From: Marinobacter sp. Arc7-DN-1
GTDB taxonomy: Bacteria > Pseudomonadota > Gammaproteobacteria > Pseudomonadales > Oleiphilaceae
Assembly: GCF_003441595.1 (NCBI RefSeq)
Contig: NZ_CP031848.1
Coordinates: 1,240,001 to 1,304,000, forward strand
Length of the DNA: 64,000 nucleotides
Reading direction: 5' to 3'
The notes under the pieces were generated by a model. It ran no database searches. It was not told the DNA's origin and saw only the letters and a list, made by a program, of their open reading frames with translations. The translations under genes were made by a program, and so were the position numbers. Every line of letters starts with the position of its first letter. Position 1 is the first letter of the stretch. Positions 28,824 through 41,991 of the stretch are shown here, piece after piece.

Positions 28824-29840
28824 ATGGCAATCAAACACCTGAGGTCTGCCTTTTTTACGCATTTCCAGCCGGACCAGGCAGCCCATCTCAGTGCCGGAGA
28901 CTCTCTGAGGGAGCCCGGTGGCGACTACGAGGGCCTGCACAAGCAGATGAAGCGGCTGTTTAACAGCAAGCCCGGCAAGAAATACGGACGGTTTTCCGAG
29001 GACCTGGGCGAGTGCCCGCTCAGTGCCTGGCTGAAAGACTACCTGGAAGACAGGCAAACCTTCGGCGCCATGACCGATCGCCTGTTCGGGCAGTGGCAGG
29101 AGCTGCTGACCGGCAGCCAGGAGGAGTTTGATGGCCACCTGATGATCGTGCATGACGCACTGGCCGACTCAGAGGTGGTTTATCTCTTTATCCTGGAGAA
29201 CGACAGCGCCATGCGGTTTGATGGCAGTGAGTCACTGGATGCTACGGATGTGCTGAGTTTGTCCAGACTGAATCTGGCGGTTCGCATTGAGCTGGACGAC
29301 TGGCGCAGCAACAACCCGGCGGAGAATTATCTGACCCTGGTCCATGGCCGCGGCACGGGTGAGCCCGGGGAGCTCTTTATTCGCCTGTGCGGGTTCACCA
29401 ATCAGGTGGATGTGGAAAAAGAGACCATGACGTTCCTGGACGCGGTAGAAGCGTTCGCCAAATCCTCCGAACCGGAGAAAGCCGGCGAAGTGCGCAATAA
29501 GGCCTACGAGTTCTGCAAGGAACAGCATGCCCTGGGTGAACCGGTGGAAATCGAGGCACTGTCTGGCTATCTGGACGAAAACGAGCCGCAACGTTTCAGG
29601 GAATTTGCATCGAAAACCGCAGAGCTTCCGGAGAGCGGCGTGCTGCACCCGGATCATCGCAAGGTGAAGAAACTGGTGCGTATCGCGGGCTCCGGGGGTG
29701 GCATGAGCGTGTCGTTTTCATCCGACCTGGTGAATCAGGCGGTTTATTACGACCGCGATAAAGATGCTTTGACGATTACCCGGCTTCCCAGGGCGTTGCG
29801 GGAGCAGCTGCAGCGGTATCTGGAGGCTCGCGAGGAGTGA
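28824..29840 (+). CDS. yejK: Nucleoid-associated protein YejK (NdpA)
   Basis: A protein of 338 residues of the NdpA family. It starts MAIKHLRSAFFTHFQP and is rich in acidic and aromatic residues with the family segments ENDSAMRFDGS and CGFTNQVDVEKET. The E. coli homologue (335 residues) is associated with the nucleoid; its molecular role is unclear. It has long gaps on both sides and is probably a single-gene unit. Confidence 0.88.
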   Translation: MAIKHLRSAFFTHFQPDQAAHLSAGDSLREPGGDYEGLHKQMKRLFNSKPGKKYGRFSEDLGECPLSAWLKDYLEDRQTFGAMTDRLFGQWQELLTGSQEEFDGHLMIVHDALADSEVVYLFILENDSAMRFDGSESLDATDVLSLSRLNLAVRIELDDWRSNNPAENYLTLVHGRGTGEPGELFIRLCGFTNQVDVEKETMTFLDAVEAFAKSSEPEKAGEVRNKAYEFCKEQHALGEPVEIEALSGYLDENEPQRFREFASKTAELPESGVLHPDHRKVKKLVRIAGSGGGMSVSFSSDLVNQAVYYDRDKDALTITRLPRALREQLQRYLEAREE

Positions 29841-30078
29841 GGCGTCCGGAGTGGCCCGCTTCGTAACCTGAGAGCCGGGCGGGTATCCTGCACCCAAATC
29901 AGATCGCAACGGATAACACCAGAGCCAGACGGACACTAGCAACAAGCCGAGACAAAGGTGGTTGAAGAATGAGCACCTCGTTATAATACGCAGTTCCTTT
30001 TTGCTGGCGCCCCTTTAAATTAAAGCAAATTAAAGCACCCAGTTCCCGGCGCACCATCCACCAGATTACGTGAGACCC

Positions 30079-31425
30079 ATGGCTAAAAAGCTGTACATCA
30101 AAACCCACGGCTGTCAGATGAACGAGTACGACTCCGCCCGCATGGCAGACCTGCTCAAGACCGGCGAAACCGTCGAAATGACCGATTCACCCGATGACGC
30201 CGACATCCTGTTGCTGAACACCTGCTCCATCCGGGAAAAGGCCCAGGAGAAGGTGTTTCACCAGCTCGGCCGCTGGAAGGGACTCAAGAGCAAGAAACCG
30301 GACCTGATTATCGGCGTTGGCGGCTGCGTGGCCTCCCAGGAAGGCCAGGCGATTATTGACCGCGCGCCCTACGTGGACATGGTCTTCGGCCCCCAGACCC
30401 TGCACCGCCTGCCGGACATGATCACCGAAGTTCGTAGCAAAGGTAATGGCGTGGGCGTGGTGGACGTCAGTTTCCCGGAAATCGAGAAGTTCGACAACCT
30501 GCCCGAGCCCGGCGCCGACGGCCCCTCCGCATTCGTTTCCATCATGGAAGGCTGCAGCAAATACTGCACCTTCTGCGTGGTGCCCTATACCCGAGGCGAG
30601 GAAGTCAGCCGCCCGGCGGACGATGTGATTGCCGAAGTCGCCCATCTCGCCGGCCAGGGCGTCCGGGAAGTCAACCTTCTTGGCCAGAACGTCAACGCCT
30701 ACCGCGGCGAGACCCACGACGGCGACACCATGGACCTGGCGGAACTGATCGAGCTGGTTGCCGCCATCGATGGTATCGACCGCATCCGTTACACCACCTC
30801 CCACCCGGTGGAATTCTCAGACGCCCTGATCGACGTTTACGAGCGCGTGCCGGAACTGGTCAGCCACCTGCACCTGCCGGTCCAGAGCGGTTCAGACCGT
30901 ATCCTGGCCGCCATGAAGCGGGGCCACACGGCACTGGAGTACAAATCCAAACTCCGCCGCCTGCGCAAGCTCCGGCCGGACATCAGCTTCTCCTCGGATT
31001 TCATCATTGGCTTCCCCGGTGAAACCGAGAAGGACTTCGAAGACACCATCAAGCTGATCAACGACATCGGCTTCGATATGTCCTTCAGCTTCGTCTACAG
31101 CGCCCGGCCGGGCACGCCGGCCTCGGACCTGCCAGACGAGACACCGATGGATGTCAAGAAACAGCGCCTGAGCATTCTGCAGGACCGGCTGAACCAGAAC
31201 GTGATGGACATCAGCCGCAAGATGGTCGGCTCAACCCAACGGATCCTTGTGACTGGCCTGTCCAGGAAAGACCCCGGGGAGTATGCGGGGCGCACGGAGA
31301 ACAACCGGATTGTGAACTTCCGACATGAGAATCCGGAGGTTGTCGGGCACTTCATTGATGTCGAGATTGTGGAGGCTTATCCCAATTCTCTTCGCGGGGT
31401 GCCTGTGGGTTTGGGGATGTTTTAG
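30079..31425 (+). CDS. miaB: tRNA-2-methylthio-N6-isopentenyladenosine synthase MiaB
   Basis: A protein of 448 residues: UPF0004 domain ([25 protein letters not shown]), radical-SAM domain with CSKYCTFC (about residue 156) and a C-terminal TRAM domain. MiaB adds the methylthio group at A37 of tRNAs after MiaA. The ATG at 30079 fits the family start; a GTG three codons earlier is possible. A -10 box TATAAT at 29982-29987 suggests a promoter about 90 bases upstream. The order miaB-ybeZ-ybeY-corC-lnt is conserved. It is paralogous to rimO in this window. Confidence 0.96.
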   Translation: MAKKLYIKTHGCQMNEYDSARMADLLKTGETVEMTDSPDDADILLLNTCSIREKAQEKVFHQLGRWKGLKSKKPDLIIGVGGCVASQEGQAIIDRAPYVDMVFGPQTLHRLPDMITEVRSKGNGVGVVDVSFPEIEKFDNLPEPGADGPSAFVSIMEGCSKYCTFCVVPYTRGEEVSRPADDVIAEVAHLAGQGVREVNLLGQNVNAYRGETHDGDTMDLAELIELVAAIDGIDRIRYTTSHPVEFSDALIDVYERVPELVSHLHLPVQSGSDRILAAMKRGHTALEYKSKLRRLRKLRPDISFSSDFIIGFPGETEKDFEDTIKLINDIGFDMSFSFVYSARPGTPASDLPDETPMDVKKQRLSILQDRLNQNVMDISRKMVGSTQRILVTGLSRKDPGEYAGRTENNRIVNFRHENPEVVGHFIDVEIVEAYPNSLRGVPVGLGMF

Positions 31426-31470
31426 GCCTGGTGTTCCTATGGGTCCTGGGGCTGGTGCATGGCGAGTGGT

Positions 31471-31550
31471 GGTGAGCCCCTTCCCAAAAACCGCTACGAG
31501 CACGTCCATGTGCGCTTGTTTCCGGCCATCCTTGGCCTCCAACATTTTTG
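31471..31550 (-). repeat. TG4: twin-GGA-hairpin element with a truncated outer stem
   Basis: The 54-base core (31491-31544) matches the other copies; on the minus strand it reads GGCC-AAGGAT-GGCC then GCAC-ATGGAC-GTGC. The left outer arm (GGTGAGCCCCTTCCCAAAAA) has no full partner: after six matching bases the right side is replaced by TGGCACA and then repeat R6. It lies between miaB and ybeZ. This is the only copy without a complete outer stem. Confidence 0.85.
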
Positions 31551-31557
31551 TGGCACA

Positions 31558-31587
31558 GGGGTCAGATGAAAGCTTTCATCTGACCCC
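31558..31587. repeat. R6: simple GGGGTCAGATGAAA palindrome interrupting TG4
   Basis: A perfect 30-base palindrome identical to R3. It starts 7 bases after the broken right arm of TG4, so its arrival may have removed that arm. It lies 52 bases before the ybeZ start. Confidence 0.92.
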
Positions 31588-31639
31588 AACTTCACAGCCA
31601 ACTCCCCAAGAAACCGGGGGAGTATAAAACGGAGCAAGA

Positions 31640-32623
31640 TTGAACACACACGACACCAGACAATTTGACCTGCACCCGGTGGACCAGCGCCGGCTGGCCA
31701 CGCTTTGTGGCCAGTTTGATGAAAACCTGAAGATGATCGAGAAACGCCTTCAGGTAAAAGTCGGCCGGCGGGGCCATCATTTCCGGGTGGAAGGGGAAAC
31801 CGAGCATGTGGCGGCGGCCGTTGAGGTTATCCGGCATCTGTATCGGGAAACCGAGGCCGCGGACGACATTCCGCCGGATACCGTGCACCTGTTCATCCGG
31901 GAAACCGGCTTTGAACGCCTGCCCGAGGACGTGCCCTATGACGGCGCAGTGTCGGTGATCAAGACACCCAAGCTGCAGGCCAAACCCCGGGGCGCGAACC
32001 AGCAGAAATACGTGCACAATATCCGCACTCACGACATCAACTTCGGGATCGGACCCGCCGGTACCGGCAAGACCTGGCTGGCGGTTGCCTGTGCCGTGGA
32101 GGCCCTGAAAGACGAGCAGGTGAAGCGGATCCTGCTGGTTCGGCCGGCGGTGGAGGCCGGAGAAAAGCTGGGTTTCCTGCCGGGAGATCTGGCTCAGAAG
32201 GTGGATCCGTATCTGCGCCCGCTGTACGACGCCCTGTATGAAATGCTCGGCTTTGAACAGGTGACCCGGCTGATCGAAAAAAGCGTGATTGAAATTGCAC
32301 CACTGGCGTTCATGCGCGGCCGTACACTGAACAACTCGTTTATCATTCTCGATGAAAGCCAGAACACGACCCGGGAACAGATGAAAATGTTCCTGACCCG
32401 GATCGGCTTTGGCTCAACCGCCGTCATTACCGGCGACACCACCCAGGTGGACCTGCCCCGGGGTCAGAATTCGGGGCTGATTCATGCCGCCGGTGTGCTG
32501 AGCAAGGTGCCGGGCATCGGCTTTACCCGGTTTGAAGCGAAAGACGTTGTGCGTCACCCGCTGGTTCAACGCATTGTGGAAGCCTACGATTCTTTTGACG
32601 ACGGGAGCGCGACCGGCCAGTGA
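31640..32623 (+). CDS. ybeZ: PhoH-like ATPase YbeZ
   Basis: A protein of 327 residues with a PhoH domain: Walker [10 protein letters not shown] (about 138), Walker [12 protein letters not shown] (about 235). YbeZ is a cytoplasmic ATPase that acts with the endoribonuclease YbeY in RNA metabolism. The start is a TTG at 31640 preceded by GGAGC; no ATG or GTG gives the conserved N-terminus. The gene overlaps ybeY by 4 bases (GTGA), consistent with the paired function. Confidence 0.93.
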   Translation: MNTHDTRQFDLHPVDQRRLATLCGQFDENLKMIEKRLQVKVGRRGHHFRVEGETEHVAAAVEVIRHLYRETEAADDIPPDTVHLFIRETGFERLPEDVPYDGAVSVIKTPKLQAKPRGANQQKYVHNIRTHDINFGIGPAGTGKTWLAVACAVEALKDEQVKRILLVRPAVEAGEKLGFLPGDLAQKVDPYLRPLYDALYEMLGFEQVTRLIEKSVIEIAPLAFMRGRTLNNSFIILDESQNTTREQMKMFLTRIGFGSTAVITGDTTQVDLPRGQNSGLIHAAGVLSKVPGIGFTRFEAKDVVRHPLVQRIVEAYDSFDDGSATGQ

Positions 32624-33093
32624 GCGAGGTGACAGTAGACTTCCAACAGGTTTTCGAGGCACCCGGGGTTCCACCGGAACGGGCTTTTCAGGCATGGGCA
32701 CAGTTGGCGTGGCAGGGGGAGGATCCGTCCGAGGTAACGGTGCGCATTGTCGGAACCGAAGAGAGCCAGGCACTGAATCGCCAGTATCGGGGCAAGGACA
32801 AGCCAACCAATGTGTTGTCCTTCCCATTTGAGGCGCCAGCCGGTATAACGGTGCCATTGGCCGGAGATCTGGTGATTTGCGCACCTGTTGTTGAGGATGA
32901 GGCCCGGGAGCAGCAGAAATCCCTGGACGCGCACTGGGCCCATATGGTGGTGCACGGCATGTTGCACCTCCAGGGTTACGATCATATTGAAGACGAAGAT
33001 GCCGAGGTCATGGAAGCCCTCGAAGTCCGATTGCTGGCACAGCTCGGATTTGGCAATCCCTACGAAGCAGAGGAAACGGAAAAAGACTCATGA
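32620..33093 (+). CDS. ybeY: Endoribonuclease YbeY
   Basis: A protein of 157 residues with the zinc-binding motif [11 protein letters not shown] near residue 110. YbeY matures the 3' end of 16S rRNA and takes part in ribosome quality control and sRNA regulation. It starts with GTG overlapping the ybeZ stop and ends with a 4-base overlap with corC, within the ybeZ-ybeY-corC-lnt operon. Confidence 0.95.
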   Translation: MSEVTVDFQQVFEAPGVPPERAFQAWAQLAWQGEDPSEVTVRIVGTEESQALNRQYRGKDKPTNVLSFPFEAPAGITVPLAGDLVICAPVVEDEAREQQKSLDAHWAHMVVHGMLHLQGYDHIEDEDAEVMEALEVRLLAQLGFGNPYEAEETEKDS

Positions 33094-33935
33094 GCGACGA
33101 TCAGTCGAGTCGCAGCCAGGGCAGCAAGTCCTGGCTGGAACGTATATCACAGGCCTTCTCCAGCGGGCCTGAGTCCGTCGAGGACGTGCTGGAAATCCTG
33201 CGGGACGCCGAGTCCCAGAACATCATCGATGTCGATGCCATGAGCATCATCGAAGGTGCCATGCAGGTGATCGACATGCGGGTGGATGAAATCATGATTC
33301 CCCGCTCCCAGATGGTCACCGTCAAGGCATCCCAGGACCCGAAAGAGTTTCTGGCAGAAATCATCTCCTCTGCCCACAGCCGCTTCCCGGTGATCGGCGA
33401 CAGCCAGGATGACGTGATCGGCGTCCTGCTGGCCAAGGACCTGCTTCCCCTTGCCCTGAGCAACGACCTGAACTGGAACCGCATCCGGGAAATCCTGCGG
33501 CCGCCAACCTTTGTTCCCGAAAGCAAGCGCCTGAACCAGCTTCTCAAGGAGTTCAAGGAAAACCGCAACCACATGGCCATTGTGGTGGACGAGTATGGCG
33601 GCACCGCCGGGCTGATCACCATTGAGGACGTGCTTGAGCAGATTGTCGGGGAAATCGAAGACGAACATGACTTCGATGAGGAGACCCACATCAAGGCACG
33701 GGGCGATGGCAGCTACGCGGTCAAGGCGGTAACGCCGGTCGATGATTTCAACGAATTCTTCGAGACCGAATTCGACGAAGAAGAGTTCGACACCATCGGT
33801 GGGGTGGTACTCAAGGAGTTCGGACATCTGCCCAGACGGGGCGAATCGGTTGAATTCGGTGGCTTGGGCTTTACTATTGCCAACGCCGATAACCGTGTCA
33901 TCCGTCTGTTGCAGGTAACCCGCAGTGAGCAATGA
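33090..33935 (+). CDS. corC: CorC/YbeX protein (CBS-pair, magnesium/cobalt-related)
   Basis: A protein of 281 residues with two CBS domains (about 70-200; [33 protein letters not shown]) and a C-terminal CorC-HlyC domain. Known as CorC for its link to CorA-dependent Mg2+/Co2+ efflux; YbeX is also linked to ribosome maturation, which fits the ybeY neighbour. It overlaps ybeY by 4 and lnt by 11 bases. Confidence 0.93.
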   Translation: MSDDQSSRSQGSKSWLERISQAFSSGPESVEDVLEILRDAESQNIIDVDAMSIIEGAMQVIDMRVDEIMIPRSQMVTVKASQDPKEFLAEIISSAHSRFPVIGDSQDDVIGVLLAKDLLPLALSNDLNWNRIREILRPPTFVPESKRLNQLLKEFKENRNHMAIVVDEYGGTAGLITIEDVLEQIVGEIEDEHDFDEETHIKARGDGSYAVKAVTPVDDFNEFFETEFDEEEFDTIGGVVLKEFGHLPRRGESVEFGGLGFTIANADNRVIRLLQVTRSEQ

Positions 33936-35455
33936 CGTTACAAACGCCAAAGTCCTGAATACCCCGCTATCAACCAACCGCTGGCTCGGCGCGGCAACCC
34001 TCGTGGTTGCCGGCGCCCTGCAAACCCTGACCTTTTCCCCGTTTCAGTTCTGGTGGCTGGGGCCGGTCTCGGTTCTTCTGATTCTGCTGGTCACGGTTCC
34101 CCTGGCGCCGCAGAAACTGTTCAGGGCCGGATGGCTTACCGGCCTTGGTCTGTTTGGCAGCGGTGCCAGCTGGGTGTATATCAGCATCAGTGAACACGGC
34201 AACACGGCGATTCCCGTCGCCATCCTGCTGACCACCGCCTTTGTGGCGGGCCTGGCACTGTTCCATGGCCTGGCGTTCTGGTTCTGGGGCAAACTCGCAA
34301 AGAAGAATGCTATCCGCCGACTGATTCTGTTCCCTGCTATCTGGATTCTGGGGGACTGGTTCCGGGGCTGGTTGCTAACCGGCTTTCCCTGGCTGTACCT
34401 CGGTACCGCTCATACCGACGGCCCTCTTGCCGGCCTTGCGCCCTTAACAGGCGTCCACGGCATCACTTTCTGGATTACGGCTACCGGTGCTGCACTCTAC
34501 GCGGGCTGGTGGCTGGTTAAACACCTGAGACCAGTCGCCGCCGGCGTAACTCTGGTGATTGCGCTGATTCCGTGGCTGATCGCTCCGGCCATGAACCGGA
34601 TTGACTGGACCGAGCTCAGTACCGAGGCCACAACCTTTGCGGCCATGCAGGGCAATATTCCCCAGCAGATCAAGTGGGATCCGGAATTTCTCAGAGACCA
34701 GATTGTGACGTATCTGGGCATGACAGAAGGCCACTGGAACACCGACCTGATCCTGTGGCCGGAAACGGCCATTCCCATTCCCCAGGATCAGGCCGGCAAA
34801 ATCATCGAGCACATCAGCACTGAGCTGGGCGAGAACAGCACACTGATTACCGGGATACCCTGGTACGGCTTCAGTGACCGTCTTGAGGACTTCACTTATC
34901 ACAACAGCATTATTGCGATTGGCAATAGCGAGGGCATCTACCACAAGCAGAAGCTGGTCCCGTTTGGCGAATACGTGCCTTTGCAAAGCGTGCTTAGAGG
35001 ACTGATCGGGTTCTTCAACCTGCCCATGAGCGATTTCAGCCCGGGCCCGGCCCGGCAGGACCCGCTCAGGGCAAATGGCATCAATATCATGCCGTTCATC
35101 TGTTACGAGGTTGCCTACCCGGATTTCGTCGCCTTCAACGCCCGGGGTTCCGGCCTTCTGCTCACCATCAGTAACGATGGTTGGTTCGGGGATTCCATCG
35201 GACCACTGCAACACCTGCAGATTGCCCGAATGCGGGCCCTGGAAACCGGCCGCTATATGCTCCGGGGCACCAACAACGGCGTGACCGCAATCATTAACCA
35301 CCGGGGCAGGCTGACCAGGACCATCCCGCAATTCGAGCGCGCCACCCTGACCGGTGAGGTATACACCGCCAAGGGCAGTACGCCTTATATGCAAACCGGT
35401 TCCTGGCCGGTACTGACCCTGGCGGTCATCCTGATCGTGTTTGTCCGGGAGCGGA

Positions 35456-39089
<3,634 letters not shown>

Positions 39090-39090
39090 T

Positions 39091-39678
39091 ATGCCCCGGC
39101 ACTCCGCCCTGCGCGCCCTGATCCGCATGTCGATTGCCGCCTCGCTGGTGGCGACTCTGGCCGGGTGCGGATTTCAGCTGCGTGGTGCGCCTCCGGTATC
39201 GGCAGCCCTTCAGCCCCTTGCCGTGGATTGTTCGTCAGCGGTTCCCGAAACGCTTTGTCAGTCAGTAAGGGAACAGCTCGAACTTGGAGAAATAGAGCTC
39301 GTTCCCGTTGCACGGGCTGACTATATTCTGCGCCTTGATAACTTTGAGCAGGACCGGCGCGCAAGCGCCATCACCGCCCAGGCTGCCGCCGCGGAGTACA
39401 CGCTTCGCCACTCCGTGGCTCTTGAGGTTGTCAGCGCTGACCGCATTCCCGTGGTTGCCTCAACCCGCCTGAACACCAGCGAAAGTTACCGGTACGATGA
39501 AACCAACGTACTGGCGAGGCAGCGCGAGGAAGAAGCACTTCGCCAGCAGTTGAACGACCGCCTGGCGCAGCAGGTTCTTTTCCGTCTGGCTCCTCTGACC
39601 TCCGAACGGATTGATGCCATTCGGGCGGAATACAATCGCACTCAGGATGCCGGCGTTCCAGCAACAGGCAAACCATGA
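39091..39678 (+). CDS. lptE: LPS-assembly lipoprotein LptE
   Basis: A protein of 195 residues with a lipoprotein signal peptide: basic start, hydrophobic stretch and lipobox LAGC (Cys near residue 27). LptE plugs the LptD barrel in the outer membrane and completes the Lpt bridge begun by the lptCAB genes at the window start. The ATG at 39091 directly follows the leuS stop. It overlaps holA by 4 bases. Confidence 0.93.
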   Translation: MPRHSALRALIRMSIAASLVATLAGCGFQLRGAPPVSAALQPLAVDCSSAVPETLCQSVREQLELGEIELVPVARADYILRLDNFEQDRRASAITAQAAAAEYTLRHSVALEVVSADRIPVVASTRLNTSESYRYDETNVLARQREEEALRQQLNDRLAQQVLFRLAPLTSERIDAIRAEYNRTQDAGVPATGKP

Positions 39679-40682
39679 AAACCAATCCGGGACAGCTATC
39701 CCAGCTACTGAAAAAGAGCCTTTCACCAGTCTATCTGATTTCCGGGGATGAACCGCTGCTCGTTCAGGAGTGTTGCGATCAGGTCAGGCAGGCCGCGAAA
39801 GAAGCCGGATTCCATGACCGCCTGACATTCCATGCCGATCATCAACTGGACTGGAACGCGGTCGCGGACGAATTCAGCGCCATGTCCCTGTTCGCCGAAA
39901 AACGCCGCATAGAAATTCATCTGCCAACCGGCAAGCTCGGAGACGGCCGCGCCGTGCTCGAGCGTGTGCTTCAGTCTCCCCCTGAGGACATCATTCTGCT
40001 GCTGATCAGCGCCCGCCTGGACGCCGCGGAAACCCGCCGTAAATGGTACAAGGAGCTCCAGGGCAAGGGGGTGCACGTACCGGTCTGGCCAGTAGACGCA
40101 GACAAATTCCATGGCTGGCTTCAACAAAGGGCCAGCAGCCGCGGACTCAGCCTGACCCGCGGCGCTCTGGCGATCATGAGCGAACGCCTGGAAGGCAACC
40201 TGCTTGCCGCCAGCCAGGAGCTGGATCGGCTGGCGCTGCTGGCGAACGGCACTACGATTGACGAAGAAACCGTTGAACAGGCCGTCCAGGACAGCTCCCG
40301 GTTCAGTGGCTTCGAGCTGGTCACCGAGCTGATATCCGGCCGGGCGCCCCATGCCTGCAAGGTGATCAGCGTGCTGCAGCAGGAAGGTGAAAACCCGCTG
40401 GGGTTGCTGGCTGTCCTGAGCCGCGACCTGAACCTGTTGCTGGAACTGAAATCTTCAGGCGGCCAGGCTGAGAATCCGGCCTCATTCCTGAAGAAAAGAG
40501 GCGTGTTCCAGCCTCAGCGAGTACGAGCGATGGAACAGGCTGCCCGCCGGCTGAACCGCGCTCAGTTGCACGACGCCATTGCACTTTGCAGCAAGGTCGA
40601 CCGAGCGACCAAAGGCTTCGACCCGCTCTCCCCCTGGCACTATCTCAGAGATATGTCGGCGCTCCTGGCCGCCCGCGCCTGA
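39675..40682 (+). CDS. holA: DNA polymerase III subunit delta
   Basis: A protein of 335 residues starting MKTNPGQLSQLLKKSLSPVY. It has the HolA N-terminal AAA-like domain (VYLISGDEPLLVQECCDQVR) and C-terminal clamp-loader collar. The delta subunit opens the beta clamp. Length and position after lptE match other gammaproteobacteria. Confidence 0.95.
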   Translation: MKTNPGQLSQLLKKSLSPVYLISGDEPLLVQECCDQVRQAAKEAGFHDRLTFHADHQLDWNAVADEFSAMSLFAEKRRIEIHLPTGKLGDGRAVLERVLQSPPEDIILLLISARLDAAETRRKWYKELQGKGVHVPVWPVDADKFHGWLQQRASSRGLSLTRGALAIMSERLEGNLLAASQELDRLALLANGTTIDEETVEQAVQDSSRFSGFELVTELISGRAPHACKVISVLQQEGENPLGLLAVLSRDLNLLLELKSSGGQAENPASFLKKRGVFQPQRVRAMEQAARRLNRAQLHDAIALCSKVDRATKGFDPLSPWHYLRDMSALLAARA

Positions 40683-40730
40683 TCCAGGTCAAACTCTTTC
40701 CTCCTTGCCATCTTGCGGCCCGGCAACCCC

Positions 40731-40760
40731 TTGACAGTTTTTTACAATCGGGCGCATTGT
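40731..40760 (+). promoter_or_regulatory. Possible sigma70 promoter of the coiled-coil gene
   Basis: A perfect -35 TTGACA (40731-40736) is followed 18 bases later by a weak -10 CATTGT (40755-40760), 32 bases before the start of the next gene. Confidence 0.45.
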
Positions 40761-40792
40761 AAGCACACCATCAATCCAAGGAGGTGTTTCAG

Positions 40793-41056
40793 ATGAGTCT
40801 TCAAGAAGAGTTCAAAAAACTGTCGGACAAGATAAAACAGTATCGGGATGAGGCGCGGGTGCAGCTTCACCTGGCCCGCGAAGACGTGAAGGACGAATGG
40901 GACGATCTTGAGCAGGATTGGGACCGCTTCCGGACCAAGATCGACCAGATGATGCACGATGCGGAAAACGCCTCCCAGGAAGCCCGCCAAACCACCCAGA
41001 AGCTGGGTGAGGATCTGAAGACCGGCTACCAGAATATCCGTAACAAACTGAAGTAA
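40793..41056 (+). CDS. Small coiled-coil protein, unknown function
   Basis: A protein of 87 residues, very hydrophilic, with almost unbroken helix and coiled-coil prediction by eye (heptad-like pattern EEFKKLSDKIKQYRDEARVQ). No signal peptide, no Cys and no Pro. The ATG at 40793 is chosen because a full AAGGAGG lies 8 bases upstream; this strong site and the TTGACA promoter suggest high expression. A 20-bp perfect palindrome follows the stop. Function is not recognised; similarity to stress or phasin-like helical proteins is possible but not shown. Confidence 0.75.
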   Translation: MSLQEEFKKLSDKIKQYRDEARVQLHLAREDVKDEWDDLEQDWDRFRTKIDQMMHDAENASQEARQTTQKLGEDLKTGYQNIRNKLK

Positions 41057-41057
41057 A

Positions 41058-41077
41058 AGTGTTAACCGGTTAACACT
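41058..41077. promoter_or_regulatory. 20-bp perfect palindrome after the coiled-coil gene
   Basis: AGTGTTAACCGGTTAACACT is fully symmetric and begins 2 bases after the stop. No T-run follows. It may be an operator for the next gene (start 41244) or a transcript-end hairpin. The half site GTTAACC also occurs at the bioB-comF operator in this window. Confidence 0.5.
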
Positions 41078-41243
41078 AAGCCACAAATCTCTACGCCAGG
41101 GGCTCCGTGGGCCGGAGTCTCTGTGTCATACTTCACAGTATCAGTGAACAAAGCGTCATAGTTTTGACCCGCCTGATCGAATCCTGACCAGCGGGGCCTG
41201 AATTGCCAGGGCGCTTGACCACACTGCGAGGTATAAATGGCGT

Positions 41244-41879
41244 ATGAAACAATTCTTACTGATACCCACCGCACTCACCTTCCTGCTCACCACAACCCTC
41301 GTGATTGGCCAGAACATCCGTTTCAGTGATCCGGAAACCGTTATTTCCGAACATTTCTGGGGCAATCTCTACGCCAACGGAGGGAACTCATTCTTCTGCG
41401 ACACTCCTTTTACCAGTAAAGGCTTCGTGCTGACCGACGGGTATGTATACCCGCTGGCCGATGTGCGCAGCGCGCTCGACTGTGGGACGTCGCGCCAATG
41501 TGAACAGGACAACCGTTATCGGCAGATAGCCTCAGACATGCACAATATGGTGCCGGTACGTAGCCGGACAGAAATGGGACGCCGCAATGTTCGATACGAA
41601 GACCTGGGTTCTGCCGTCAAGACCGACGAGTGCGGCATCCGCCAAAGCGCCCAGTTCTTTGAGCCCCCCGTTCGGGTCAAAGGCGATGTTGCCCGCACAG
41701 TTGCCTACATGGTCGACACCTACAAACTGCCCTGGCTGGGCTCTGCCGCCGTGTTCAAGGGCTGGAATCAGCTGGACCCACCTGACGACGGTGAGCTGAC
41801 GCGCCATCGGCGCATTGCCGAAATTCAGGGGAACGAAAATCCTTTCGTCACAGATCCCGAGCGAATGGAAAGACTCTGA
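41244..41879 (+). CDS. Endonuclease I-family protein, catalytic residues altered
   Basis: A protein of 211 residues with a signal peptide (LLIPTALTFLLTTTLVIG). The second half matches the endonuclease I (EndA/Vvn/Dns) family: DMHNMVPV (98-105), PPVRVKGDVARTVAYM, and QGNENPFV near the end. However, the family motif EWEHVVPA appears as DGYVYPLA (65-72), so the general-base His is Tyr67 and the metal-binding Glu is Gly66, while Asn101 is kept. Such a protein may lack nuclease activity or use another site. It is exported to the periplasm or secreted. Likely a single-gene unit, with R7 after it. Confidence 0.7.
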   Translation: MKQFLLIPTALTFLLTTTLVIGQNIRFSDPETVISEHFWGNLYANGGNSFFCDTPFTSKGFVLTDGYVYPLADVRSALDCGTSRQCEQDNRYRQIASDMHNMVPVRSRTEMGRRNVRYEDLGSAVKTDECGIRQSAQFFEPPVRVKGDVARTVAYMVDTYKLPWLGSAAVFKGWNQLDPPDDGELTRHRRIAEIQGNENPFVTDPERMERL

Positions 41880-41936
41880 GCTTCAAGGCCGGAGCTGGTG
41901 CCAACCTCTATCAGATCAACAAGGAGTCATGAAAAA

Positions 41937-41965
41937 GGGGTCAGATGAAAGTTTCATCTGACCCC
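41937..41965. repeat. R7: simple GGGGTCAGATGAAA palindrome
   Basis: A 29-base palindrome GGGGTCAGATGAAA-G-TTTCATCTGACCCC flanked by AAAAA on the left and TTTTT on the right. On either strand the hairpin is followed by five T, so this copy could act as a bidirectional terminator between the convergent endonuclease-like and acyl-CoA dehydrogenase genes. Confidence 0.9.
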
Positions 41966-41991
41966 TTTTTATGCCCGCCTCAACTCTGAAA

